NCBI RefSeq assembly: GCF_041381155.1
Contig: NC_091139.1
Span: forward strand, 11,455,905 to 11,519,904
From: Argopecten irradians
Taxonomy: Eukaryota > Mollusca > Bivalvia > Pectinida > Pectinidae
Direction: 5' to 3'
DNA length: 64,000 nt
In this document: positions 22,440-34,900 of the stretch, piece after piece
Position numbering within the stretch: the stretch's first letter is position 1
How the letters are laid out: each line of letters opens with the position of its first letter
Made by a program: the position numbers and the translations under genes
The notes under the pieces: model-generated
What the model was told of the DNA's origin: nothing
Database searches by the model: none
What the model saw: the letters and a program-made list of their open reading frames with translations, nothing else

Positions 22440-23340
22440 AAACTACATTTCGATGGACAATTTCAAACGTGTAGTGCAGACATTAGTATCATTTACGATT
22501 GTCCAATTAAAAAACACCACATTTTTCAACAAGGGATCTTGGCGCTCACCGAAAAATTTTCTATATCTGGATGAGGGATCTTTTCTCTGCTTTTCAAACT
22601 TCCTAACGTGTAGGTATCCATTGCGATCTCATTTTTGTTTAACAAAACTGACATCGGGTTTTTTTTTCCTGAAAGATATGGCGTTACGCTTGCAAAAACG
22701 TGATATCACAATCAAAACCTACCAACAAGGAACATCAGTAGCAATGGATTTAGAATCAACATCAATCTGCTTGTTATATGAGTAACAGATTAACATAACA
22801 GGTAACACAGAGCATAATAATAAATGTTTATTTCTATTATCAGTATGCGTTACAGTGCATGATCCATGTGTGTCGAAGAAAAAAAAACGAAACAAAATCA
22901 AACAAACAAAACATAAACGATAAACAAAAGAAAAATGATGACCCTTTTATACTTAGTACATACACAGGTAAATTACAATCCATGAGAATCCAAAATAACA
23001 ATCCAAATTAAATCTTCCACACAATACATCAACTTTTGTTCTCAGAGAAAAAAAACTTACATGTATTATTGTCTATTCTATACTTGCATATTTCACAGTC
23101 TTCTGACCTTGCGTGCTCGTATTGATTGTGACGTCATGTGTTTACGATTGTAACGTCATATTCATCAGAGAAATTGACGTGTTTTTCTCAAAACATAATG
23201 ACGTCGCACAACAAAAGCAGACATCTGTGTAATATACAATGATAAAATAATCCATCTTTGAAGCTTGTTATTGATCAACTTCAGTTTAAAATATTGCTTG
23301 AGGAGAACCACTGTGAACCAGCTTCGGCAGTGCCAGCACC
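22440..23340. repeat. Inverted-repeat sequence, no gene
   Basis: The stretch ggcgttacgcttgcaaaaac with gtgatatcacaatcaaaacc at 22680-22730 is repeated, inverted, at about 23105-23165. The same motif recurs in the carbonyl reductase introns at 53480 and 63440 (acgtgacgtcacaatcaata). The rest is AT-rich and unassigned. Confidence 0.55.
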
Positions 23341-26180
23341 GGGTCACTTATTAAGACACTAACTCTTCATGGACATGAATGTTTGTACGCATTGAGGAAC
23401 GTAAGTAAACTATATCCTTAATTTCCATATGAAAATATTAGATTAATCATTCAGAATCATCCAAAAGCAACAACTTTAATATAAAGTCAAAATCATATAT
23501 GTAACTACATCATAAGCATAAGGTAATGCTGCTGTCTGGATGTGAATAGAATAACATTTTTTAAACATTCAATACTTTTTGAGCACTTTTTTGTTAGAAA
23601 ACGACATGTAGAGCAATAGAAAAGTTCAACAAAAGATTTTTTTAACATTGTACAATACGATAACATACATTTATAGTACAAGTCAATATGTACAGCTGTC
23701 GATATTAAAAACAAACAACAACAAAATACAAAAATAAAACGTGTAAACGGCAGCAAGTTTCTCACATTAAGCTATAACGACTAAATAGCAATATTACAAT
23801 GTTGTGAGTTTCCTGTCAGTCTTTATGTATTCAATTTAACACGTTTTAGTGATGGAAATTTAACCAGATTTTACAAAATAATCTTGGTACGTCTGATTCT
23901 AAACCAATCAAAACTTTATGAACGTAGCATTTTAGCAATTTTGTCAGTACTTTCTTATTCAATATCAATATTACTATGTTGTGATCACAGTAATTATAAT
24001 TTTCGGTCAAATGTATTCAATTAAGTATAGCTTTCAACTTCAGATCTCATAAGACTTCTGGCCTCAGGATAATGAAACAATGAAGACTTCATTTTAGACT
24101 AGGGCAATCAAATATGACGTAACTTTTTGTAACGCCAGTTTTGATTGACTAAGTCTAAACTTGAGACTATTTTAGACTGTTCCGTGATCTTAGGGTCTGG
24201 GATAGGGGCAAGACAAGCGTTGCAATGACTCAACGAACAGATTAGTAAACAAAACATGTTCTTGTTGTCCAACGCTGTGGGGGACCCAGGTTTTGGCATC
24301 AAGAAACACAATATTTCAAAATTTCTTTTACCATATTCCTCAATGTCTAAACTCATCGAACTCCCTTGGAGGATCTGGAAACCATCCATGAAAGTATTCT
24401 GGATCCGCGATAAAAACGGTTTATTCTCACAGATCATGTAAACGGGAACGTTATCAAAAATTACTATATAATGTTAACAAAACGATCTAAAAACTTAACA
24501 CAAACTCTTAAAGAAGAGTGGCAAGTGCAGAAGCTAGAGACAAACATTCCGAAGTATGCAAAAATCGCATGTTCAAATTTCAATAAAGAAAACATTAACA
24601 GGAACTGAATTGACTAAAATATGTAAATGAAGTATTTCAACTGCATTATGGAATAATTGCATTAAATAGGGGTTTATTTAGAAATGGCAAGAAGGAAAGA
24701 TTTTCATTATTCTTAAGTAGTTATTTATACAAATAATTGTATATCAAAGCATTTATGCTTGACAGTATATTTAGGACCACTGAAAATTAACATGTCATTG
24801 ACTTTTGAATGTAAACGTTCAATATGAACTAATTTGAATACACACATAACAACAAAATCAACCAAACACTAATTAAATGATTAGCATACACCTCTGATAA
24901 ATGTCATGGGTTCACCATACTGACAAAACAACTGCAACCTCTAGGTATCGTTACAACAAAATGTCACTTAATATAAAACAAAACGAAATATGTAATCCTT
25001 ATATTGGTCACACATTTAACACTTGTACAGCATAAACCTGTTTACACAAACGACCTCAACAGTATTGCTTTATATGAGTACATGTATATAAATATCTAAA
25101 TATTAGCATAACAGTCAATCGAAATATTAGCATTGGTTCATGAATTTTAGAAAAATGTAACAGCTTAAAACATATCAAGCATATACCATCATTCAAGGAA
25201 TTTAAACCATAGTAAACCTATGCTGTTCCTAAATTTTATTATTTCTATTTTAAAACATGGTCGTGAAATTAATTTTCATGAAATAAAATTCAATTTTATT
25301 GAAATTACGTTTCCTTTTAAGTAAGGTTAATATTTATTAGTTGAGATAGACTTTTGAGAATTACTTTGAAAGCAAATTTTGTAAGTAAATCTCATATGGG
25401 TTGATTTAAGGTAACTTTTATTGTTAGAAGTATCAAAAATCTTACATGCATGTTCATATTTTCTGTTCAATTGTTAGGAGAAAATTTAATGAGTACATAC
25501 TCATCAGAGTGGCATACAGATTTATATGCATGTATTTTCATTACATTTGTTTTTATTGTGTGATAATTGCCAAGTAAATGCATTTTTTATTGTTTTTTTG
25601 AAATAAGATTAATGTTTAAACTAAATTACCTACTGCACAATGTAACAATTGATTTATGAATTTATCTGAGTACTGATTTACAACTTACGTTGTACATTGT
25701 TGATACAAAAGCCAAATAATCAGTTAAAATTTAAAGCATGACTGTGTATACCCTATACCTTCTTGACCTATATTAAATAAAAACATCTAAAAGAAAAATG
25801 ATTGGACACTCTATCATTGCATCCTTTATCATACACCATTGAATACAATGGAGAATAGCATTTATGTAAACTTTGACCAGCAGAGAAGATGAAATGTTAT
25901 TAGATCAAAACATTAGAATTTCTGAAAAAATTTGGGAGTACAAAATATGATCAGGTTCACCTTCTCAGTGACAATCTTCATCTTTATATATTTATATATT
26001 ATCACACTATTGTGAATTATATCAGACTAACTTAAGTAATGTAAAAGTTTTGATATCATTATTTTTTTGTAATGCTGTATTTGTAACTAGAAAAATACAT
26101 GTACATTTACTTCAAGAAAAATAACTCCTTACAAAATAATTGTATTACATCATTCCACATATAAGAGGAGAGGAGAAAAG
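23341..26180. other. AT-rich intergenic region
   Basis: Nearly 3 kb with no recognised gene. A minus-strand open stretch of 109 codons at 24108-24437 has no family resemblance I can name and an ordinary composition for chance, although part could be a transposon relic. No clear tandem repeat is seen. Confidence 0.4.
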
Positions 26181-26185
26181 GTAGC

Positions 26186-26267
26186 AGCCAGTCTGGGGTT
26201 CGAACCCTGGACCTCCAAGCACTAGCTGTATGCATATATATGCTCTACCGATTGAGCTACCTGGTCA
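26186..26267 (-). repeat. tRNA-like sequence, probably tRNA-derived SINE or dead tRNA
   Basis: The minus strand has a good A box (TAGCTCAATCGGTAGAGC, also a perfect D arm) and B box (GGTTCGAACCC). The acceptor stem pairs at only about five of seven positions, the T stem has a mismatch, and the anticodon arm is too long (an insert of atatatatgcata type). A working tRNA is therefore unlikely, but the pol III promoter boxes look intact. Confidence 0.65.
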
Positions 26268-26289
26268 TCCATGATTTTCAGTGAAAATT

Positions 26290-27624
26290 TAAATATGAAA
26301 ATATGTAATGTAACAAACATTCAATGTTGCTCATTAATTCCGTGGCACCAAAGGAACCAAGAATATTTATACACAACAAAAATTGAAGTTCTACAGTAAT
26401 CAACATATACATATCTAATTCACCATAGATAGAAACAACCAATTATCATCAAACCAACTCAAAATCCCAATTTTTCAATTCCATTCTCAATTTACCTGTA
26501 CTTAAAAATAAATAATTGCCTGTAATAAAGTGGATTGTTGTAGTTTTATATAATAGAATTTCAACAGTTTGTTAGCTCATATATGTCAAGTCACTAAAAC
26601 AATGCTTATCAAACTTAGTATTGGACGGTTATAAAATAGGAAACAGAACAAGAAATGTTTTTTTCAAAGTAGTAAATAATTAAATTACAATGAGACATAT
26701 AGTCGGCACAATTTCATATGGACATTGTATAATAATGAACAAAACCACAAACCCCTATAACCTAAACCAAATATAAACAGGATACAATAATGTAGAAATA
26801 ATAAATGAAGTGATTATCATTGACAATAATGCTAGAAATGACAATAAAGATGTCAAAATTGGTGATTGAAAAATTCAGAGATTATTGATACCTATTTAAC
26901 ACATAAGGTGGCATTATTGTGGACATACACATGTCTTATTGAAGTAAAAATAACTTAATTTGTTATTCACTGGTTATAAATATATATAACAGCCTTCAGA
27001 CATCTGCCAAAAAAGAAATAAACATATTTGGCCTAAAATGTCTAGTTTTAATGTAGATGCTTGTATATAACTGTTATGTTTTAGTGAACACCAAACCCAA
27101 TTTACATAACCTAATTTATATAAATGAACTACAGACCGAATGTTGTATATCATTTAGCAAAAACATATAATAGTGTCAATACAGTTGTACTTTCTCCTTG
27201 ATCAACCAGATTATTTCTTTCATTTACTTTGAATCAACTTCGAAGACTCTAACTATCAAACTTCATAAACATTTTCAAAACTTGATTCAAAGAAAAGGTT
27301 CAAGCTTTAAAAACTATCCTACAAATCATTATCATGTATCCAGTACATGTGTGTACCTGACCAAAAGTATTCATATCAGAATTTTAACGATTCAATGAAG
27401 TAGTAGAAGCTAAAGCATATTTTCATGAAAGCCTTTGTTATGATAATTCAACATTTTCATTGATCAATGTTGGTGCACCAAATTAAGTTGTTGTTCACTA
27501 ATCTTCACAAATCCACAAATGGAGATCATATCCCTTCCACAATCTGGCAAACAGTCACTTCTAAGTGAATCTACTTTGTTCATTACTAGCTTTTGTCCAC
27601 AAATACTCACTTTGCATGGAGTAC
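26290..27624. other. Intergenic region downstream of TRIR
   Basis: AT-rich sequence holding the likely 3-prime UTR of the TRIR gene, which is transcribed towards it. No other gene or repeat was recognised. Confidence 0.4.
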
Positions 27625-30600
27625 TCATTTCACTAGTGGTCTGCTTTTATCCTCATCCATGCACATCTTAGATTTATACTCGTTCACTTCAGCTAAATAC
27701 TTAGACCACGCGCTACCGTCCGAATCCACATCCTGAAAAGAATCTAACCTTTTCACACAACAACCAAATAGGTTCTATAGATTTTTAACAACTGTGCCTC
27801 TTTTAGAAAACCCATTTTTGTCTTTCTAATACATACCTGATAAAAAGTTAAATAATAAAAAAGATGAAGAAAATCTACCAGTATCTATTTTGAATTCATA
27901 TGCAGGAAAAAAAAATTGTTCCTTAGCAGTAAACATGAATGCATGTCTATGAACACATTCCTGGTATTTCTTATTTTATTATTATTATGTGAATACATGT
28001 ACATGTAATACATCATTTATCTTATATTTTATCAAATTGATGATATGTATCATTCATATGGAAATAATATAAGTAATTACATATTAGCAAGTTGGGTAAA
28101 TATTCAATTGAAGTATATATATATATTTTATACAGGTAGCATTTACTGTATAACGTGCACTATATATATCAGAATGAAAAAGAAAGTTTTCAGCCAGAAT
28201 CTGAAGTGTATATAATGTACATATACAGCGATACCGCTTATTATTTAGCAAAACTTGTTACAGTAAATAGTTTGGATCCCTTTGATCTCCCACACAGCTC
28301 GGCGACGATAAGATTGCAAAACGTTTCTGATTGGCCGACCAATCAGGGAACAGTACTGGCGTGAATGTAACACTGTGCTTGACCAGAAGTTTTGCCAGTA
28401 GGCGGGGTCAATGCTTGCCGTTAAAAATCCTATATTACTTTATCAATTTGTTTTGCAGTTGTTCAAATTCTATTTAAATGTTCATATTCGCTAAATTCAG
28501 CGTCCACTTTGTATCAAAGTTTTTACGTGTAAAATAAAATAGGATTTTTTTTATTACCATATATATACAGTACATGTATCAATTTCATAATATCGAAAAT
28601 TTGCCTTAGAAATTAAAACGCACTGTAACACCAAAGCAAAAATTATTTATGAAAGTTTTTTGAAACCAGTTCAACCAAGTTTTTGCTACTGTATGTGATC
28701 TGAAAATTTAGAAATGTGGAACTCTCAGAATATTCAAAGCATGTTGGAATTTTTAACATTCTCTAACAGTTTGAAACACATGAAACATTCATATATCTAA
28801 TATTTCAATAGTAATGTTGCATGTTAATTGTCTGTCAATGATATTTGATGCAAAGCTTCAGAAAATTTTACATTTAGATTGCCTAAGCAAATGTCAATAT
28901 ACATGTATATCGTTCCTGTTTGATTACATATATTTCAGTTTGCAAAAGCATATTTTCAACTGGATTAAAATTAAGGTTACATGTAGGCAGAAAGAGAGAG
29001 AAACACATCAGCAGATATTTTTTTTTCTGGTATCGAGCAATTATGTGTATCTTTGGTGAAAAACCATCAAATTGAAAAAATAGCATCGAACAGTTGCCCC
29101 CCCTATCATTCACACTGATACTGGTTTCTGATTGGTCAGCCAATAAAAAACGTTTGGCAAACTGATCTTTGCCGAGCTATTTAACGTTACAAGTTTTGCT
29201 AAATAATTAGCGGTATCGCTGTATATCATATAGGTTGTATAAGAATTTTAAGCAATTTGCAGATACAAAAAATATGACTAAACATATATGCCTATATGTG
29301 TCTACATCTTTGATTTTTTCATGTATTAAAAGCCAAGGTTATATCATGTGCTAATTATAAATAAGTACCGGTACCATGATCAGAATCCTCTAATATTGTA
29401 CAAGAAAAAACAAAAATAATTTCCTAGCATGCTTCCTATACGTACAGGTTCACTTATATTGAAATTCAGTTAACCATCAATGAAGGAAGAGAGAAAACTT
29501 CTGAAGTTTTGATCATAGTCGAAGGGGAGACAACTACGAAGTATTTCATCTAAGATGACAACCAGAATGTAGGATATCTCTAGGGCAAACAAGTAATGCT
29601 CCACACGAGGCTCCATTTATAATGCGAGATCACGCCACAATGATCTATAGATTGTCACTGGGGATGAAATTCTGATCTGGTGTCAACTATTCACTTAAAA
29701 CAAAAATATTAAAATTCGAAATAGACTTTTTCCCACTAATGACGAAAAATCATTTATAACAAATACATAAAACTAAATGATAATCTTATCCAATTTCCTT
29801 ATTGAAGATTGAACTGAAATAAATATCATGATCAGTACAGATAGCTCTGGATCAACAGAAAACAGTCATGTCAAAAAGCTACAAGAAAATACACTCTACA
29901 GAGGAGTATAAGAAAGTATGGTAAAATAAGGTCAGTGTATAGTACTATATACATACTGTAAATGTCTACAAAAGGAAATAGTTATTATACATTTTTAGAT
30001 CTGCAACTCAAAAATATAGATATGATCTCCTTTCATGTGCTCAATTTCATTTTTTCCCAACTTTATCTAAATATAAATGAAACAAATTTTTTAGGCAGAC
30101 CAAACTGAAAAAAACAGTTTCGAAAAAAATCATGATGACTTTTATGGGGACTTTTCAAGTGTTTTGGCAAAAATGTAAGATTTCACAGTGTTTAACTGAA
30201 TACAGAACTCAGAATGCCCACATTGAGTTATCTGCAGTGCCACCGTACATGAACAGGTACAATGCAAGCACCCATATATAATCTCCCTGTTAATAGCCTG
30301 AAATTTTGTGTAGTACATTGTGTAATTAGTTGAGTAGTCAGGTGCCAAACAGAGCCTAGAGAGGTCAGATTGGTTGGATCTCTTGGAAGGCTACACTGCA
30401 TAAGCTGGTATTAGACCCTTGCTACTTACTTTTTTCTCTGGTTTTGGTTTCTTGGCCACAATACCAGTTTTGAGTGGGCGATTAGCACTTTTCCTCTTCC
30501 CTACCTGGCAACAGAAGTACTGACAAATTTAGACCAAGATTCTTTCACTAAACCCTAGCCATTAGCATTGGCATTAATACTGTAGAAAATGACAAGAGGA

Positions 30601-31569
30601 TTATCAATTCTATTGTGAATTAATATGATAATAATGCTGATTGCAATAGGTGCTCACATATTGCAATCACATTAAATAATTTCTCTTAGGATGAACAATT
30701 TATCCAACAACTTAGGATGAACAATTTATCCAACAACTTATCTAGAATTGATGTACAGTTAGTGACAAGCAATAATGAAGTATTTAGACAAATCGAAATA
30801 TATTAAGTGTGCACACACATAACCCATAACTTTCAACATTGTTTTTTTAATGTATGTACTGTTGGCAGAAAAGCATAATTTATAATCTCAGATGATTTGG
30901 TTGACGTGTAGTGTACTTTTCTGCTGCAAGTTTTATATAGTACATGTACAGTAGTGGAAAATTCATACAAAGTGTATAATATAAATCTATATATATATTA
31001 TATACTGGTATATACTAACAAGATTTTTTTTTTAATCTTGTTTTATTCCTTTCTCATGTACCTTGAATAATTGCATGCAGATAATTATAATTTATCTCAC
31101 GCCTACTGTCAAGGTAATATAAGCTTAGTCATTCTTAACAAAAAAAATATAAATAGGAGTTCAGAGTTGAAGATAGAGTTGTTTCCCTTGTTAGTTTCTC
31201 AAGTAACAAGGAACATAATTGATGATAAAAACGCAATAATAGAAAGACATCAAGCTCAAGAAAATCCCGTTCGAAATAAAGTTTAAACAATCTAAAAGGG
31301 TAAGCATTGTGTCCGATTTCCATCCTTACAATAGGTAAAACAACTGGCTTCTCTGTCTTAGGGGAATCGGAACTCTCCTGCCCGACGGATGAGGAAGATT
31401 TGTCTGTATTAGATGAGTTCGTTTCTTTGACTAGGCGTTCATGTTCATTTTGCTGATTCTTTTGTTCCATTTGTCTTTTAAACATTTCTAAGAAACTTCC
31501 ATCATTCGAAAAACGGTTTCCAGAAAAACTTGGTGCCGGTGGAGCTCCAGCTCCTCTCCTCGCGGCCAT
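27625..31569 (-). CDS. TRIR: TRIR-like protein (telomerase RNA component interacting RNase), 3 exons
   Basis: Exons on the minus strand: 31330-31569 (80 codons), 30430-30504 (25 codons) and 27625-27732 (35 codons plus stop), all joined in phase 0 at GT-AG sites, giving 140 residues. Human TRIR (C19orf43) is about 176 residues. The conserved blocks are clear: MAARR start, FSNDGSFLEMFKRQME in exon 1, VGKRKSANRPLKTGIVAKK in exon 2, and DGSAWSKYLAEVNEYK ending in RPLVK in exon 3. The region between the first blocks is Ser-rich and low in complexity. The human protein is reported as an RNase that interacts with telomerase RNA; that role here is inferred. Intron 2 (27733-30429) contains a 1-kb inverted-repeat element. 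It is head to head with NDUFAF2. Confidence 0.92.
28222..29225. mobile_element. Non-autonomous DNA element with long terminal inverted repeats
   Basis: The left end TATACAGCGATACCGCTTAT followed by tatttagcaaaacttgtta matches the inverted right end at about 38 of 39 positions. Similarity continues inward for about 140 bases through ctcggc, aaacgtt and ctgattggccgaccaatcag. The interior has no credible coding frame. It sits in intron 2 of the TRIR gene. Flanks are AT-rich, so the target duplication is unclear, perhaps TATA. Confidence 0.85.
30687..30742. repeat. Two-copy 26-bp tandem duplication
   Basis: cttaggatgaacaatttatc plus caacaa is repeated twice in succession without change. It lies in intron 1 of the TRIR gene. 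Confidence 0.75.
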
Positions 31570-31923
31570 TTTTAATAATTTATGTAAAGTGAAATTTGAT
31601 TGGTCAAAACTATATCGTGTAAATATTTGCGATCAAAAACATCCCGGCGACAAAATAAGCTTAGGTCTAACATGTTACTGAGAAATAAAAACATTATATA
31701 TATATACATCTAGAAATATCTGTACAGTATATTTCAGATGGAAAATCTAGCATTAAGCTTATTTATAATAATTGCAACCGAAAAACAACTGTAAACGATG
31801 CAACTGCTGCAGTAAGCACTGGCTGTTAGTCAAACTAGCTAGGCGCTTGTTGTCCATTCTCTGATATCACGTGTCTTTTAGTGATTCTACAAACAGATGA
31901 AATGAAAGTACGAAGCTGACGAC
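31570..31923. promoter_or_regulatory. Shared divergent promoter of TRIR and NDUFAF2
   Basis: Only 354 bases separate the two start codons, which face away from each other, so both promoters and both 5-prime UTRs must lie here. The segment is less AT-rich than its surroundings near each start. It has attggtcaaa (CCAAT-like on the other strand) about 40 bases from the TRIR start and cacgtg-like atcacgtgtc near 31867. No clear TATA box serves either gene, which fits housekeeping expression. Confidence 0.65.
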
Positions 31924-34900
31924 ATGCAGGCGATCGCACGTATTTTTCGAAATTTAAGAAATTCAGTGGCATTTTCGAAGTCAAATTTCATAGGAGAAGA
32001 TCACTTAGGAAATAAATATTACGAGAGAGTGGCAGGTATGATATACAGTGAAGTCTTAGTTAGAGGTGGAGGTCAGACATAACGACATTCGGTTATTTTT
32101 AAAAGAGTTATTCCCCTTTAATTACTATAAAAGTACCATATACAGTGTACATACTGGAAAAAATATAGGTACTGTATGGAGTATTTTTTGGAAATCCACA
32201 AGCAGACACCTGTGTATAGGCTTGTCTCTACATCATTTTATATTTAAAAATACTAGTGATGGGAATCGGTTTCATTTTCATAATCGATACATTGGAATGT
32301 ATTATGTAATTATAATGAGGAAAAACGGTATAAAGCTAGTATATTAATAATCCGAAATAAAAGGCCAAAATAAATTCAAAGTAAAATCAAAATCATTTCT
32401 ATGGAATATATATTCAGCCACTATAGGGCCTTCTTCAGTCCGAAATAACACTAACACAACATGTAATTGGTTTTCAAATTCAGGAAATAATTGCTCTATT
32501 TGTTGGAATTATAAATACTATTCCGAGATTGCTGCGATGTCATTATGAAATATGTTGATAAACTGGTGAGAAATAACGAACTACAATAGATCTATTAGAT
32601 CACTTAAATCACGATCAATAGTGCGGTAAGAAAACAGGCTAATGAGTCATGATGGATACTGTACTGTATTTATGGGAACAATGTCTGTAGGGTAATAAAA
32701 ATGGGCTGATTATTTATTAATTGGTTTTACAATTTCTTAATCGATGATTGGTTTAAATATTTATTTTTCTTGACTAATTTTCTATTTTTTTCGATCATCA
32801 GCCTATCACTAAAAACTACTAACTTTATTTTACTCTTATTAATTCCGACATCTGCAACTGTATAGCATTACAATGTTAAAAGATGACATCATTTTTATTT
32901 ATATAAACTTAAAAAGTGTATTTTTAACATGACATTGCTTTATCTGTCTATTTATTTATATTTCAGATGAAAAAAGTGCTAAGAAAGGTAATCGTTATGT
33001 GAAGTCATATGATGGACAGTCTAAAGCAGACAGTGAGCTGGAAATTCCTAATGAATGGAATGGTAATTAGTTATCAAAACATTTGTTTAATGCAAAACAA
33101 TTGCTAGGTAGGCATTTTATCAAATTCTTCAAGACAATAAATCCAGGATACTATTATAACAAATGTAAGTCTCTTAGTTATCACTGACACAAGTTGTTGG
33201 AATTTAAACTTTTTGACCAATGGTCAAAAGTGACCCTGTGAAAAGGTCAAGGTCATTCATGAGAACACATACCGAAATATTTCAAGTCTAATATCAAATC
33301 TCTAGACATTTAATTAGTAAAATTTAGTTACATGTATTGACAAAAAGTTGTATACAGATTTTAGCCTAATTATTAAACTTCTGTGACATTGCAAAAATGT
33401 TATGTGTTAAGGTCTTTTATTGAACAAACTTGGAAGTCCTTCATCCAAGGATGCTATTGACTTAAGATCAGGTTTCCACAGGCATTCTAGTTTAATATTG
33501 ATATGAAGTCATTTAACCAAAATTTTGATCAGTCATAGGAACTCCCCTTTATTTCTCTGTATCCATTTTTAAGGGGTGGACATCCTCGATACTCCAGGGG
33601 TTCCAATCACTTACGATCTCTACACCCCTGACTATCTCATAGTAAAATTGAAGGCCGCTCAGCGTGAAATATTTGACCAATGATCAATCACAGGCCAGTA
33701 AAGATTTTCTTTGAAGAATACAGAGAGAGCGATGTCCAACTTCAAAGGCACACAGTCAACCACAGTGTACCATTATACAGCTCTTTTGATGTACATCAAA
33801 GGACTAAATTACTGTTGCCTCCAGTTTTTCAATGAGATAGTCCGGGATGTAGAGATTGTAAGTGATCAGAACCCCTGGAGTATCAAAGGTGAGGGGTTGG
33901 GGATACTTCTGTTGATACATTAGTTGTTTCATTAACTTAAAAAAAGAATCACTTCTACACATGGCTGGTGTGCTAAGGAAGAATAAACTTTTGCATTTGG
34001 CTATCTGAAAAACAATGCTTCTGTTGGTACCATTTCTAAAATAAAGTATGCTCTCTTTTAATTGTGGGTGACACTTCAAATTATACAGTAATTATGAACA
34101 TGAACATGTCTTCTCTTTTAATTTTAGCTTGGCTGAGGAACAGCAGGGATCACCCTCCCACCATTAAGGTATTTCTATGACAATAGCTTGCATGGTTTGA
34201 GATCACTGGTAAAACACAAATATGTTTACCATAATGATTTATGTCATTACTATCTGTGACATTGGAGACTTTGGCATTTTTAGCCTACCATCATCAGATG
34301 GTGGGCTATTCAAATCGGCCTGCGTCCGTGGTCCGTCGTCCGTCGTCCGTCCGTAAACAATGCTTGTTATCACTATTTCTTAAAAACTACTGCAGGGAAT
34401 TTGTTCAAACTTCACATGGAGGGTCCCCTTGGTTCTTATTTGTGCCATACAGATTTTGTGGCTGATCGGAAAAACAAGATGGCCGCCAGGCAGCCATCTT
34501 TGGAGTTGAAGTTTGTAATCGATATTTCAGAACTCCTGAAGGGATTTTGTTCAAATCGATAGGTTACCTTGGTTTCTGTGCCATACAGATTTGAGACTGA
34601 TCGGAAAAACTGAAGGGCCATCTTTGATTTTGGCAGTTGAAGTTTGTTATCAATATTTCTTGAGAACTTCTGAAGGGATTTTGTTCACTTGGAGGTTACC
34701 CTAGGTCCCTAGTTGTGCCATACAGATTTTGAGGCTGATGGGAAAACAAAATGGCCGCCAGGCAGCCATCTTTGATTTTGGCAGTTGAAGTTTGTTATCA
34801 ATATTTCTTGAGAACTACTGAAGGGATTTTGTTCAAACTTCACATGGAGGTTACCCTTGGTCCCTAGTTTTGCCATACAGATTTTAAGGCTGATAGGAAA

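Noticed and set aside
24108-24437. A 109-codon minus-strand frame
   Set aside because: No recognisable motif, no splice context and ordinary composition; not enough to call a gene.
26186-26267. A functional tRNA gene
   Set aside because: Acceptor and T stems are mismatched and the anticodon arm is too long, despite good A and B boxes.
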